Source: Carex sylvatica (taxonomy: Eukaryota; Streptophyta; Magnoliopsida; Poales; Cyperaceae). Taken from it: a stretch of 64,000 bases of DNA. The stretch lies in contig CAXKVR010000003.1 in the NCBI GenBank assembly GCA_964058845.1, forward strand, positions 186,001-250,000, read 5' to 3'. The notes beneath the pieces were generated by a model. The model did no database searches. It was not told where the DNA came from and saw only the letters and a program-made list of their open reading frames with translations. The translations under genes and the position numbers were made by a program. This document shows positions 1 to 10,888 of this stretch, in pieces (positions within the stretch are counted from its first letter, which is position 1; every line of letters begins with the position of its first letter).

Positions 1-790
1 ATATAGTTTTCCTTTTACAATCTCCGCACTCGTTCTCACGTCAACCTTTCTCTGACAAAAATAGTTGACTTCATAGGAATAAATATTTCAATGCATAGAT
101 ATAAATATTTTCAGTTCTTAGATATTAATACTTTCAGTGTCATATGTAAAAAATACTTAGATATGTATACCTTCGTAGTTGAGTTCCTCAATCATCCCCG
201 CGTCAGTCTTTCTCTAACAAAAAATCAAAAATAGTTGACCTCATACGTATAAATATTTCAATATATAAGTATAAATACTTTTAATACGTAGATATTAATG
301 CTTTCAGTATCATATGTAAAAAATATTTGCAAGTATAGGTATAAATATTTGTATGGCGAGGTATAAATACTTGCAATGACGAGTCTGAAAGTACGTCATC
401 ATGGATCTCATTTGAAAGAAAAAATTACATAGATATTAATATGGAAAAAAATTAAAATTGTGGAGATTTTGCAGTCCCTGCAGGAATTTATCTTTATGCA
501 TTTAATTTTCAATGGTCCCCCACGGGTACACTGCAGGTACAGTGATGTGGGTATTATTATCTTCGCACTACAGTACCCACACAATAAATAATTGTTTACC
601 TCATACTTCCGTATATAGGTATAAATACTTATGTGCACAGATATTAATATTTTAGAAAAAAAATTCGAATTGTGGAGTTTTTACGATTCTCACAAAAAGT
701 TATTTTTTTCACATTTAATTTTTGATGATTCCCCTGCGAGTACAATACAAGTACTGTAGTGTGGATACTGTTATTAGCTTTCTTTTTATT
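1..790. repeat. Degenerate tandem duplications in AT-rich spacer
   Basis: Two blocks, about 20-170 and 190-330, share the order TTTCTCT.ACAAAAA, ATAGTTGAC.TCATA, AAATATTTCAAT, AGATATTAAT and CTTTCAGT.TCATATG. Two further blocks, about 430-570 and 635-775, share AGATATTAATAT, TTGTGGAG.TTTT, CATTTAATTTT and a GAGTACA-like motif followed by GTGTGGATACTG. These look like old, diverged direct duplications with a period near 200 bp. No coding potential was recognised. Confidence 0.55.
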
Positions 791-3220
791 TATGGTTTCT
801 AAAAAAATTCTTCCTTTCTAATATGTAGAATTAAAATCATTCATAATTATTTTATTATATATAATGTTTCACCAAAGTCTTTAAAATTTTACTCACGGAC
901 GCCCTTGCACTTATTATTGTTATTATAAAAGGTCCCAATTTCGTATTCAATGATATATAATTTTTGTACCGATAATTTTTTTCCGAATTACTGTAGATGA
1001 TTATCATGACCTTTGAGTAGCACTAGTACTACACACACAAAAAAAGAAAAGAAAAGGAAAACCGGTGAAGTAAACTCTGAATTATGATCGGTGCTGTTCA
1101 GCAAGGATCTCCTTAAGTCTCCTTAAGATTAAAGGAGTCTCTTGTAGTTTTCTTAACCGCTTAATCTTATCAAACACCGGTTTCTTAGCGTGGATTAAGA
1201 CAACCCTTTTAGTCTTCTTTTGTCTGAGTCTTAATCCATGCCCCTTTTTTAAAGCACCTCCCTCATTTCTTTAGCTTTCTTAGCCGCTTAATCTCTTGTT
1301 TCTACCTCTAATTTACTGAACAACTTATTTAATCCACACATGTGTTGTCAAATCACCGAACTAATTAATATATCAAGTAGAAGTTATATTTAACATATTA
1401 ATCAATATCAAAACCATCTGAATGATTTAGTCCAAAATAAATAGAAAAACAAATGAAGTTGATTTCTCACAATTTTCAATTACCATTATAGTTGTGTACT
1501 CTAATATGCCATAATGATCGAACGTTGCCAATTGTATTATACTTAAAAATAATAACTGAAGTTATTTTCAGCAAACTACAACAATTCTATTGAATTGATC
1601 CAAAAAAAGAAGAAGAAGTCCTGCATAACATCTAAAACGAAGCGAATTTTTAAAATTGATGCAAAAATAATGAGTTTTTAGTACATTCATAAATTATATT
1701 GTATATACTAAGTAAAATTAAAGTGTTTTTAAGCTAAGCTCACCAAGTCCTTTTGTGAGTTTAAATTCCAATGCTATCGACTTAGTTTCAAACAACAAAT
1801 TTAAACCATTAAAACTTGAAACTGATATATTTCATGAGTAATTTTGTGAATTGTATGTATTATATGGGCTATTTGGAAGCAGCGAAATGAACGTGTTTTT
1901 TGAGAAAAGAGAATGCCACCGGGATTGCTAGTTGAAAGAACGTGTATTGTAAGATACGCACATGCGCGTGCACATGCACACACACGGATGCATACATTTC
2001 ATGACCATGAGTGATGTGTTTACATACTAAATATATAACTTTTTTGATATAATTTGAGTAAAGTGATAAAAATAATAATAAATGAATGCATTTTATTTAA
2101 TTGATAAACCTTCTTTCTTTTAACTGCTGGACTCTATACTAAATCAATTCAAAAATTTATAAATTGTATATATAAACATATCACTTAAAAGTATATTGAT
2201 TTCAGTAATTTATTATTTGAAGACCTTGTATTTATTCTCTTATAATTAACAATTCAACATTTCAAATTAATGAGAAGCAAAAAAAAGAAATATCAATAAA
2301 ATATATATCAAATTAATGAGAAACAAAAATAATATATATCAAATTAATCAGAAACAAAAAATATATATCAAATTAATAACTATTGAATACTAGTAGTTGG
2401 GCCTTTACGTAATAATATAATCATGAATGGTAGTATTTTTTATATAAAAAAAATCTAGTATCCTGTGAAATAAAAAAAAAAAAGCAAAAAATGCAAGGCA
2501 GTGCTAACGCCCCGATATTTTTATTTTTACTTATTTTTTAAAATATTTTAATAAAAATAATTAGAATTCAGTCAAAATTTTAAAAGTATTCAAACTGTGA
2601 AAAAAATTCACGGTCCGGAATCGAAACTCGCGATTGACAGTGAGGAGACGGGACACATGTCGGCTTAATAATGCTGCCGATGCTTTGAGATTGAATGAAA
2701 TCAAAGTCGGCCCATGAAGCCCAATTCGACTTATTTATTTGATTCAACTCAATTCGCATCTTTGTTGATTGGCTGAGGTAAAAAGGCGGGCTCCACCTAC
2801 TTGATATTTGACTAAATGAAAAGCAGATAGCGCCATGCATGGTTTCATTCATCATTTTTTTTCCTTTAAGTCATCTCCATTTCAAACATAAATGGATACC
2901 TCAATTTCTCATTTTATTTAATCTTCAAAATTTAAACGGCCTGACCTATAAATTTTAAAACAGAATTAATTTGCTAAATTAAAAATTTTGGTTAATTAAA
3001 TGACATTTCATATTTTAAATTTCGAGATATAATCAAACTATGAATTAAATGTGTACTAAGTGTCTAAGTTAAGAATTTGAATCTAAAATCTAAATTCTAT
3101 AAAATAATGGTAATTATTCGAGTAGTTTTTGAATTTAAAAATTCGTTACAAGTTCCGTTGAACCATTTAGAAAAGAAATTAAAATTTGATTTGTATGAAT
3201 AAATAAATAATTGAATTCTA
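791..3220. other. AT-rich intergenic spacer, no gene seen
   Basis: I see no plausible exon chain or recognisable protein here. The short open frames carry no known motif. There are poly-A and poly-T runs, an alternating purine-pyrimidine patch near 1970-1985 and a short tandem repeat listed separately. The stretch lies downstream of the SRP receptor beta gene, which is on the minus strand. Confidence 0.6.
2258..2373. repeat. Short tandem repeat, about 4 units near 30-40 bp
   Basis: The unit CAAATTAATGAGAAGCAAAA, followed by an ATATATAT stretch, recurs about four times with small changes (GAGAAGC, GAGAAAC, CAGAAAC). It is a local minisatellite of AT-rich DNA with no associated gene. Confidence 0.7.
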
Positions 3221-3336
3221 AATAAGAGTATAATTATACAAAGTTATTCGTATTCGTATAATTGAAGTTATTAAATATTTATTTATACGAATAACTTCAA
3301 TTATACGAATAACTTCGTATAATTATACTCTTATTT
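3221..3336. repeat. Near-perfect palindrome with a lox-like 13-mer
   Basis: The left arm (about 3221-3272) and the right arm (about 3290-3336) are inverted copies that differ by one extra 6-bp CGTATT unit and one base. The loop is a short AT-rich stretch. The right arm contains the 13-mer ATAACTTCGTATA, identical to one arm of phage P1 loxP, but no 8-bp spacer with a second arm follows. It is most likely a small foldback element or a chance palindrome just 3' of the SRP receptor beta gene. Confidence 0.7.
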
Positions 3337-3634
3337 CCGCAATCACAAACAAACAAGACAAAGGAAAAGAACCATAATCAGAATCATAATTACAGTTCCT
3401 GACAATAGTGCTCGGGTTTCAACAATCCAAAACATATTAAAACCCATATAAAAATCCGAAAATAAAAGGGTTGTAATTTCCACAATCACAAAATAAGAAG
3501 ATGCTCCAAAAATCTCTGCACAACTAAAATATAGCTCCAACAAATAACTAGGTTTTTCAAAATAAGAACCCAACGAGTTAGAACTACGCTCCTGATGCAG
3601 CAGTTAAGAATCCGTAAAAATTCAAACCCCAGTG

Positions 3635-5689
3635 TCAGCTTCTAATATTCTCTTTGATAAATTGCTCGACCTGAGAGACGTTGCCAGTCAGACCAGATGA
3701 CTCAGCCACAGTAACCCTGTTCTGGCACTGTGAAAATGAGAAGGGAGCGCCATGTGTGCCAAGCACAACCTCATCGGTGACATCAGCAGTTGATATAGCA
3801 TTCCTGGATGCCCTCAGATTATTGCTAAAATTAACAATAAGAGGAAAAAAAAAAAATTTCATACTAGTCTGTTATACTCGACAAATTACTAACATTTATT
3901 GCATGAACAACACGAGAAATGGTAGACTCCACCAGTAGGGTAAATTGCCTATCCTATCCACAACAAAAAAAACTCTGATATTGCACCTTTGAATCAAACC
4001 ACTCTGATGCAGCAGTTATTAAAGCTATGACTTTTTAACATGTGTATAGTCTAAATAAAAGAAAAAGAAAAGGCTGAGTGAAATATTGAGCTAAAGTAGG
4101 AAAGGGAGGAGAAATATACATTTCCTTCTCAAGCTGCTTCTTAATGAACTCCTTGGAGTGTGCTGTCACTTTATCAGTCTTGTTGCATAGTATCAGCAGA
4201 GGTATCTTCTTTTTCACCACAATTGCCTTTGTCAGTATGTCATACAGGTACCTTCGATAAATATAGAGAACAGGGACAAAAGGTAAGTTCTATAGTAAAC
4301 CAGAAGAAACCTTGACTGCATTACCAGATAAAACCAGCTCTATTACCTTACCTATATCAATTCAATACTTCTGTAACTTTAGGGATCAAATTATGATGCT
4401 TAACCAACAGCTAAACTTAATTGATATGAAAACCTCAAATCCTTCCTACCACCAAAGAAAAGACTAAAAAAGGTCCAGCATAAGACAGTTGCATTATTTA
4501 CTTTTTAGTTGATATTTTTTGGATAAAGGCTTTGGGAGAAAACATGTAACATCAAAATCAACAGAAAGAACAACAAATAAAGAAATCAAGATAGTGGTTT
4601 GATAAATAGATGTCTACAATACATACTTAAACCAATAGGCACAAGAATGGTTTAAAATGTCCAGTAACCAACAAAAGGAACTACGCATGGAGAAGGTAGA
4701 TGTTGCAATGCACAGGCACAAGAACAGTACAATAATTCTCACAATTGAATAAGGTGGGAAATTGGATAAAGAAAGATGGGGGAATTACTCTGCAGCAGCT
4801 TGGTAATTGTACAAGAAATCCTGTGCATCAACAGTGAAAACAAGGCCTGCAGCTTGAGGAAGGTACTCGTCAAGCTTCGGCTTCAGCCTTGGATGGCCTG
4901 GTACATCTATCAAGTGCACTGGTACTGCCTTTTTCTTTTGCTTTTCCTGTCTCACCAAGAAAAAACCAAAAGAAAACAACTCGCAATATAAATCCCAAGA
5001 AATGCCTTTAGTGCCAAACTTGCAAAAAGGGTCTCATAATTCTTTGTTTAAGCTTGACATGTGTTTATTTCAGGTACATTTTGATCCATTTAAGCTTTAC
5101 AATACAGACCCAAATAAAGCTCCCAAGAAAGCATTTAGGAAAAAAAAAATAACATCAATAATTCTGGAAGTACACAGTATACGTTACACTATTGGAGTGT
5201 ACAGCATCAAGTACACTTAGCTAACATCACAAACAAAAATGGGCACTTAATCTCATAATGAATAGAAAATTAAAATAATGTTACCTCAGATAAGTCGGAA
5301 TGCAACACAAAGGTATCATCGTTTGGCTCCATTGAAGTTACTGTGTCTTGGTGCCGGGACCCATCACGAAGCTACAAAAATGAGAAAATAAATTTGACTC
5401 TTAGATAGCCTATGTGGAGTCTATCCAAATTTAACAAGTAAAATGACCATGCATTAAGAATTAAATAAGTAAAATGACTGCTAGCGCTGTGATTACAATT
5501 TGGTCTAAATTTACCTTTTCTATCAACATGGAAAATCATGTTAAGAACCTATAATAATGGTACAAATAACTCACAGATGAGGAAAAAGGCAAAAGTTACA
5601 AGAAGAACAGCTACAGCAGCGTATATCTGTTCAACCGGCTGTTCACTAATCCATTGCTTCGTTTGATTTACCAACTGCTCCAATTCCAT
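3635..5689 (-). pseudogene. SRPRB: SRP receptor beta-subunit gene missing its P-loop exon
   Basis: SRPRB is the ER-membrane small GTPase that holds SRP receptor alpha during co-translational targeting. Exons on the minus strand: 5689-5575, 5371-5285, 4946-4789, 4251-4120, 3824-3635. Exon 1 encodes a short N-terminus and one membrane helix (AVAVLLVTFAFFL). Exon 2 begins LRDGS and carries the TSMEPN segment. Exon 3 has the G3 motif DVPGH and LVFTVDAQDF. Exon 4 has the G4 motif CNKTDK. Exon 5 ends with the family's C-terminal VEQFI region and a stop. Exons 2-5 join in perfect frame. The roughly 27-residue exon with the P-loop (GxxGSGKT), expected between exons 1 and 2, is absent: the 203-bp interval has no such coding. 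Joining exon 1 directly to exon 2 gives TCT TCG TGA, an immediate stop. It is therefore probably a recently disabled copy. An assembly deletion is the main alternative. Confidence 0.8.
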
Positions 5690-5821
5690 GCCTGAAATGT
5701 CATAAAATTTACAAAATCATAAACCCTAGAATCAGGTTAGCTATTGTAATCTCAGTTACCAAGTCACAAACCCTAAAAAACACCTTACTGTCCAAATTGG
5801 CCAATTCAAAAGCATTGTCTT

Positions 5822-7634
5822 TGATGCGCGTAAAGTGTACGCTAAGAAGTTTCAGTACAATAAGATGTACCTTTTAAATCTTAAATGCTTTTGAGTCAAA
5901 TTGCAAGTGCACAATTATATCAAAGTAGTATTTTAGGTATCGATCCACAGAGAGTATGGAAAATACTTAGTTTTAAACCCTAAATAATTAATTTCAGTAA
6001 ATAAAAGTAAAGTGCAATAAAGAAAAGTAAAGGGGGGGTTTGTTTAAGTAATCCTAAAGGTTGGGTTCAATACCCGAGAATAAGGAATAGTAAACAATAG
6101 ATGTAAATGAAATGAAAGAAAGAAATATTGGTTTGCTTTTCAAGTTGAGAAGATCTAGGGGTCTTTGGTCCACAATCCCTTGCTAATTCTATCTATTCGG
6201 TTTGTTTATATTCATGTTTGATTTAAATGAGGTTTCTAACCTAATATGTTAGCCTATTTCAATTAATTATTGATATAAGTATTTTGGTGGGTTGGGTTAA
6301 TTTTCCTCGAATTTTAGGGCTGTCACCATCCTAAAGGGATATTTAACAATCACGTTCACACAAAATACATATCAATACTTAATCAATCTAGGTGTCCAAA
6401 TTAGGGGTTTGACTTCAGAAATACCTACCTCACCAAAACCCTAACTCTAATTTCTGGAGATCCGGTTTATATCCTAGTGTTAATAAGATATCCTATACCT
6501 TTATGATTTGATTGATACAGGGTGGATTACTTGACCTATGCTGGGGTTTAATGATTAAAGCGGAAAAACAGGACATAGCACGATTTCTAGCTACTTTAAT
6601 TCATTAAAGCTAACATGGTACTTGAATTTCAAGTATATGAAATCATAAAGAATAATTCACAGAAATTACCATTAAATCAAACAATCATAATAAAAACAGT
6701 ATAACCGAATAAATATAATTAAACAAGTTCATGCATGATGACCTAAACCCCTAGAGAGAGAACTACTCACTCTTGGAGAGGTCCATTACAAAAATTGGCA
6801 AAGTAAGAAGAAATCAAATGAAAGAAAATGATTACACCCTTTGACAAATCAAAGCCCTCTATCTTGCCGAATCTTGCTCCGGAAATCCTTCTTCTCCTCG
6901 CTTGAAAGCTTTCCTTCCTCCAGAATTTATCGCTAAGTGTGTGTAAAGAGAGAATGATGGTGTGTTGGTTGATGTGAGATTGAATGCCCCTTGGTCCCAA
7001 GGACTCTCTCTTTTATATTCAATGATTATGTCCGATTTAGAGGCTAGAAGGTGGGGTTAGTGGGTGCTCTCTTTAGCATTACTTCCCTGGCAAGTAAGTG
7101 TATTTCTGGCAGTAAAAACGCGTCCATAAGGCGCCAAAAATAGAAAAACTGTCAAACCGGGCAGTTATTGGCTTTCTGCGGGTCCAGTGCGGATGGATGA
7201 CCCGCACTGCGGGTGGCTTCACCCGCACTGGGACAAGTTTCCTTATTTAACTTCTGCAATTTTATCTGGGTGCGGGTGGCACTGCGGATGGATGACCCGC
7301 ACTGCGGGTGGAATCTGCTCTTCTGAAGTTGCCGAAATTTGGCCAAGTCCTGAATGCGGATGGGCTCATCCGCACTGGACTCAGTGCGTCCGCACTAGGC
7401 TCGGACTTTTCCTCTGCGCCACGAGTGCGGCTGGATTGATCCGCAGTGCGGGTGGTTGATCCGCACTGGAGGGTATTTTTGCTATTTTGCATTATTTCCT
7501 GCATAGAAAAGCCAAATAACTGCAATAACTTGATTCTAGATGTATTTTGATCATTTTACATAATAAATACAAGACAATTGGTGTTATTTCATAATAAAAT
7601 CTAGATTAAATGTGTATATAATTTATGCTTATCA
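5822..7634. mobile_element. Solo LTR of an LTR retrotransposon, 1,813 bp
   Basis: The block begins TGATGCG, ends CTTATCA (TG...CA termini with TGAT/ATCA ends) and is flanked by identical 5-bp duplications GTCTT at 5817-5821 and 7635-7639. It has no gag or pol coding, as expected for a solo LTR left by LTR-LTR recombination. The 3' third (7180-7470) is unusually GC-rich, with repeated CCGCACTGCGGGTGG-type motifs. Open frames through that segment are by-products of the repeat. It sits in the 5' flank of the SRPRB-like gene, separating that gene from its original upstream sequence. Confidence 0.88.
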
Positions 7635-7639
7635 GTCTT

Positions 7640-10240
7640 ACAAATTGAAGAATTGTTATACCGTGATCAGAGACAGAGCAAGGTAGTGGCCATCCCATAT
7701 TGTGGGAAGTACCTTACTTAAAAGTTAGCACCCTCTACCATATCAAGCTATTGTCTTTGTTGCTATCACGATTTAGAAAATCTAACCGCAGCACACGATC
7801 CGATTATTGGGCGATTTACCAAACTGACTGGTCCTTTTTGGGTGAAAGAAAGCTTGAAAAAAATTCAATAGCTGAATTTGAAAAGGCAGAGATTTCACTG
7901 TTTACTCACGGAGGATTGCAGCAGATTTATTTTCATGAGTATCAGATTTTGTAGAATCTCACAGCAAAAGCTTATGTAAATTTATTACATCGTGTTTGAC
8001 ATTACACAAATAATGTACTTTATTATAAATATTAAATGAGGAGGGTTTCAATATCTTATGTTTTTAAGTTTTTTCATACCTCATAATGTTTCATATTTAA
8101 TATCTTTGTTTTCAAAAACTAAATTGTCGATCCGAACCATTCAACATGATATCTATATTAAAATATGCTTGGAAATCAAATTTTATAATTTTTGAAATTT
8201 TTTTACAATTTTTTAAGATAAGTAAAAAATCAATTTTTTGAACGGTCCAAAAATAATAATTTTATATCTATCTTAAAAAAATAGTAAATGTTTTTCAAAA
8301 ATTACAAAATTTAATCTCCAGACATATTTTACTATGGATATCGTGTTGAGTGGTCAGACTGATATTTTGGACGTTGAAAATGAAAATATAAAATATGAGG
8401 TATAAAAGGCATGAGGTTGGAATCCTCTTCATATTAAATACTGAGCATTGGAAATATTTGCTTATTTTATCATTTTAGGTACAATTTTATGCGTAATATT
8501 TGATTAAATTATTTAATTTTTAAACAAATTAATTTATGAGCAAAAATAGGACATAAGTGACTATTATCTGTCAATTTTGTTGATCTTAGGATCATAATGC
8601 AGCTAAAAAAATTTGATTAAAACATTAACAGACAAATACAATGCACAATAAATGAATTTTGAAATAGTTGTAAGCGTAATATTTTATGAATATGTTTGAA
8701 TTTTGCACAAATAAAATTTTGAGCATTTAAAGGACAAACATTGGATATTATTTGTCTGTTTCGGTGATATTAAAATCATAAAAGGAACCATAAATTGATT
8801 AAAAACATCATTAGACACAACCTACAATAAATGCATTTTAGAATAATTCTATGTACTATATTTGCAGATTTGTAGTTGATTTTCGAAATTTTACTACTTG
8901 TGCACAAATTAAAATGCATTATGAATGTATCTTACGAGCATTCTTGAAGTTCTCTTTGATTTGTGCACAAATTAATTTACGAGCAGAAATTATAATGCAT
9001 TTGCAGAGTTGTTGTCGATTTTAGAAACTTCTACTTAAAATATGATCTAAATTGATAATAAAAATTCAACCAATTCAAATCTCTCACAAGATTAAAATAG
9101 TGCACCTCTGTATTCCCACTTATAAATATTACAATTATATTAAAAATTGATTGTTCCTCTCACAATGACCAATGAACATGCAGCCCTGAATGATACATCA
9201 ACATTTTGCTAGTCTATTGATGCTTTTGATTTGGCTCGTCACGAGTTGGGTCCAGTTTAAATTCGTTACGAGCTAGCTCTACTGAGTCACGAGCGAGCTG
9301 ACTTTAGAAGTCCAAGTTGAAATCTCAGTTTAAAAGCGTCACGAGCTGGACTGAGCTAGTTCGTGAGATGACAAGCTAGATCTTATTTTAAGAAAATAAA
9401 TTCTATGAATTTTTTGGATCGAGCTGAATAGTATAAAATGCAGACAAATTGATGCCTAACCAAGCTAGCTCGTAAGCTGACGAACAAGCTAAGCCCCAGT
9501 TTAAACTCGTTAATTCTAAACCGAGCTAGTGGGAAGCTAGCTCGCTAACAACTTGATCCAGTAACAAATAAGTTGTTAATGAACGTATAAGATCTGAGTC
9601 ACGATTAAACCACGAGCTACGAACTTTTTTGCCATCCCTAATCGGCACAAGTCATAAATTCACAAAAAGTAACAATTATTCTCCAAATGCCGTCAATTAT
9701 ATGTCAAATCAATTTATTTGTGCTAATTCTAAATCAATTTTTACAAACGGACTATACGTGAATGCATTTACATCATACCGCGTGCATCTATTGATGCCTT
9801 TTAATGGTCTCATTCCAAAATAAAATCATCAAAATCTGATAGTTATTCTTAAATTTGAGATAACTCTAAATGATACATTTGGTTTTCTGCACATATATGC
9901 TACAAAATGCATTTATAGTACATTACATGCATCTATTAGCATCTATTAGGCTACTAGCATTTGTAATTAATCTCCTTATTCAAGTCATAAAACTAATCAC
10001 AATTGATAATTATTCTCCAAATTTTGTCAACTATATGCTACAATAACTTCAGGTAATTTTAAGTAATACCTCATTTTTCGATACATGTATATGACAGGAA
10101 TACATTTATAACACATTACATGAGTTTACAATTATAGAACTCTATAAATCACATGTATTTGATAGAAATGCATAATGCAAATTCGTTTTATTTAAATATC
10201 AATGTATTTTAAAGTCTAAGTGCAGCTGAATTCATATCAC
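7640..10240. other. Gene-free spacer with diverged repeats
   Basis: No gene was recognised. The spacer holds one MITE (listed separately). It also holds an old tandem duplication, about 8475-8680 against 8690-8860, sharing ATTATTTGTC/ATTATCTGTC, GATTAAAA.CAT and ACAATAAATG.ATTTT. A block at about 9220-9620 is rich in GAGCTAGCTCG-type palindromic words, typical of plant dispersed repeats. A 75-codon-scale open frame at 7700-7954 has no recognisable motif and is not called. Confidence 0.5.
8074..8410. mobile_element. MITE, family A copy 1 (hairpin)
   Basis: The ends form an inverted repeat: CATACCTCATAATGTTTCAT on the left, and ATATGAGGTATAAAAGGCAT on the right. The two halves are largely complementary around about 8240. 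Internal words (CCGAACCATTCAACATGAT, ATTAAAATATGC) recur in the elements at 49.03 and 63.57 kb, so this is a diverged member of the same family. It has no coding capacity. Confidence 0.6.
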
Positions 10241-10385
10241 CTAAAGTAACTCAAATTTTGAGTTTAGATCCAGACAATCTGATTGGCACGGATAGTAAAG
10301 GAACCCCATGCATTTCACCTCGAATCGGATCGTCCCAAATTTTGATCATATGGTCATGATCTAAACTCATTTGAGTTACTTCAGA
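10241..10385. mobile_element. Small hairpin element (MITE-like)
   Basis: Terminal inverted repeats AAGTAACTCAAATTTTGAGT and ACTCATTTGAGTTACTTCAG enclose about 145 bp. The element starts at the CTAAAGTAACTC end and also pairs internally through TTTAGATC/GATCTAAA. The open frame that crosses it on the minus strand is not credible as a gene. Confidence 0.6.
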
Positions 10386-10888
10386 GGACCCGGACTTGTC
10401 AGAATTCACGAGGGACCTCATTTTGTGTATAGGGCAGCACAGAGCGGCCCAAACAGATTTTAAAGAAAGAAGCAAAATACCTTGTTTTACACGGTTCACT
10501 CCGATAGAATGTTACATATTCAAATCAGATTCAATCTTGATAGTGATCAGCTGGCACTACAAACAACATTAGCTTAAAAAAAAATAAACATCAGAAATAT
10601 TCAAATAAGATAATTTTAATTGACATTTCCGTTTCATAACAGAGTTGTATATTGTATGCCACCATAGAAATGGTCTATTTATGTCTATCGGTTCTCTTGA
10701 ACAATGAATTAGTTTGTTTTCAACAAAATTCTAAAGATTTACCCCCTGGATTGTAAACGCTAAAATATTGATTTCATAATTAGATCCCACCACTGAAAAT
10801 AATAGAAGCAACTTTGCAAAACAGAAAAATGGGACAAAGATAAAGCTCATTTTTGGAGGCTCATCTTAGAAAGTAAAATCATTTTTAA

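Noticed and set aside
3308..3322. loxP site
   Set aside because: Only one exact 13-bp arm is present; the required 8-bp spacer and second inverted arm do not follow.
3343..3573. Hydrophobic 76-codon open frame on the minus strand
   Set aside because: Lies just 3' of the SRPRB stop in likely 3' UTR or spacer; hydrophobicity is expected from T-rich DNA.
7187..7525. Cys/His/Trp-rich open frames on both strands near 7.3 kb
   Set aside because: They arise from the GC-rich inverted repeats of the solo LTR; the residues repeat with the DNA motif and fit no zinc-finger spacing.
10251..10499. Minus-strand open frame of 82 codons
   Set aside because: Half of it is the small hairpin element at 10,241-10,385; no known domain.
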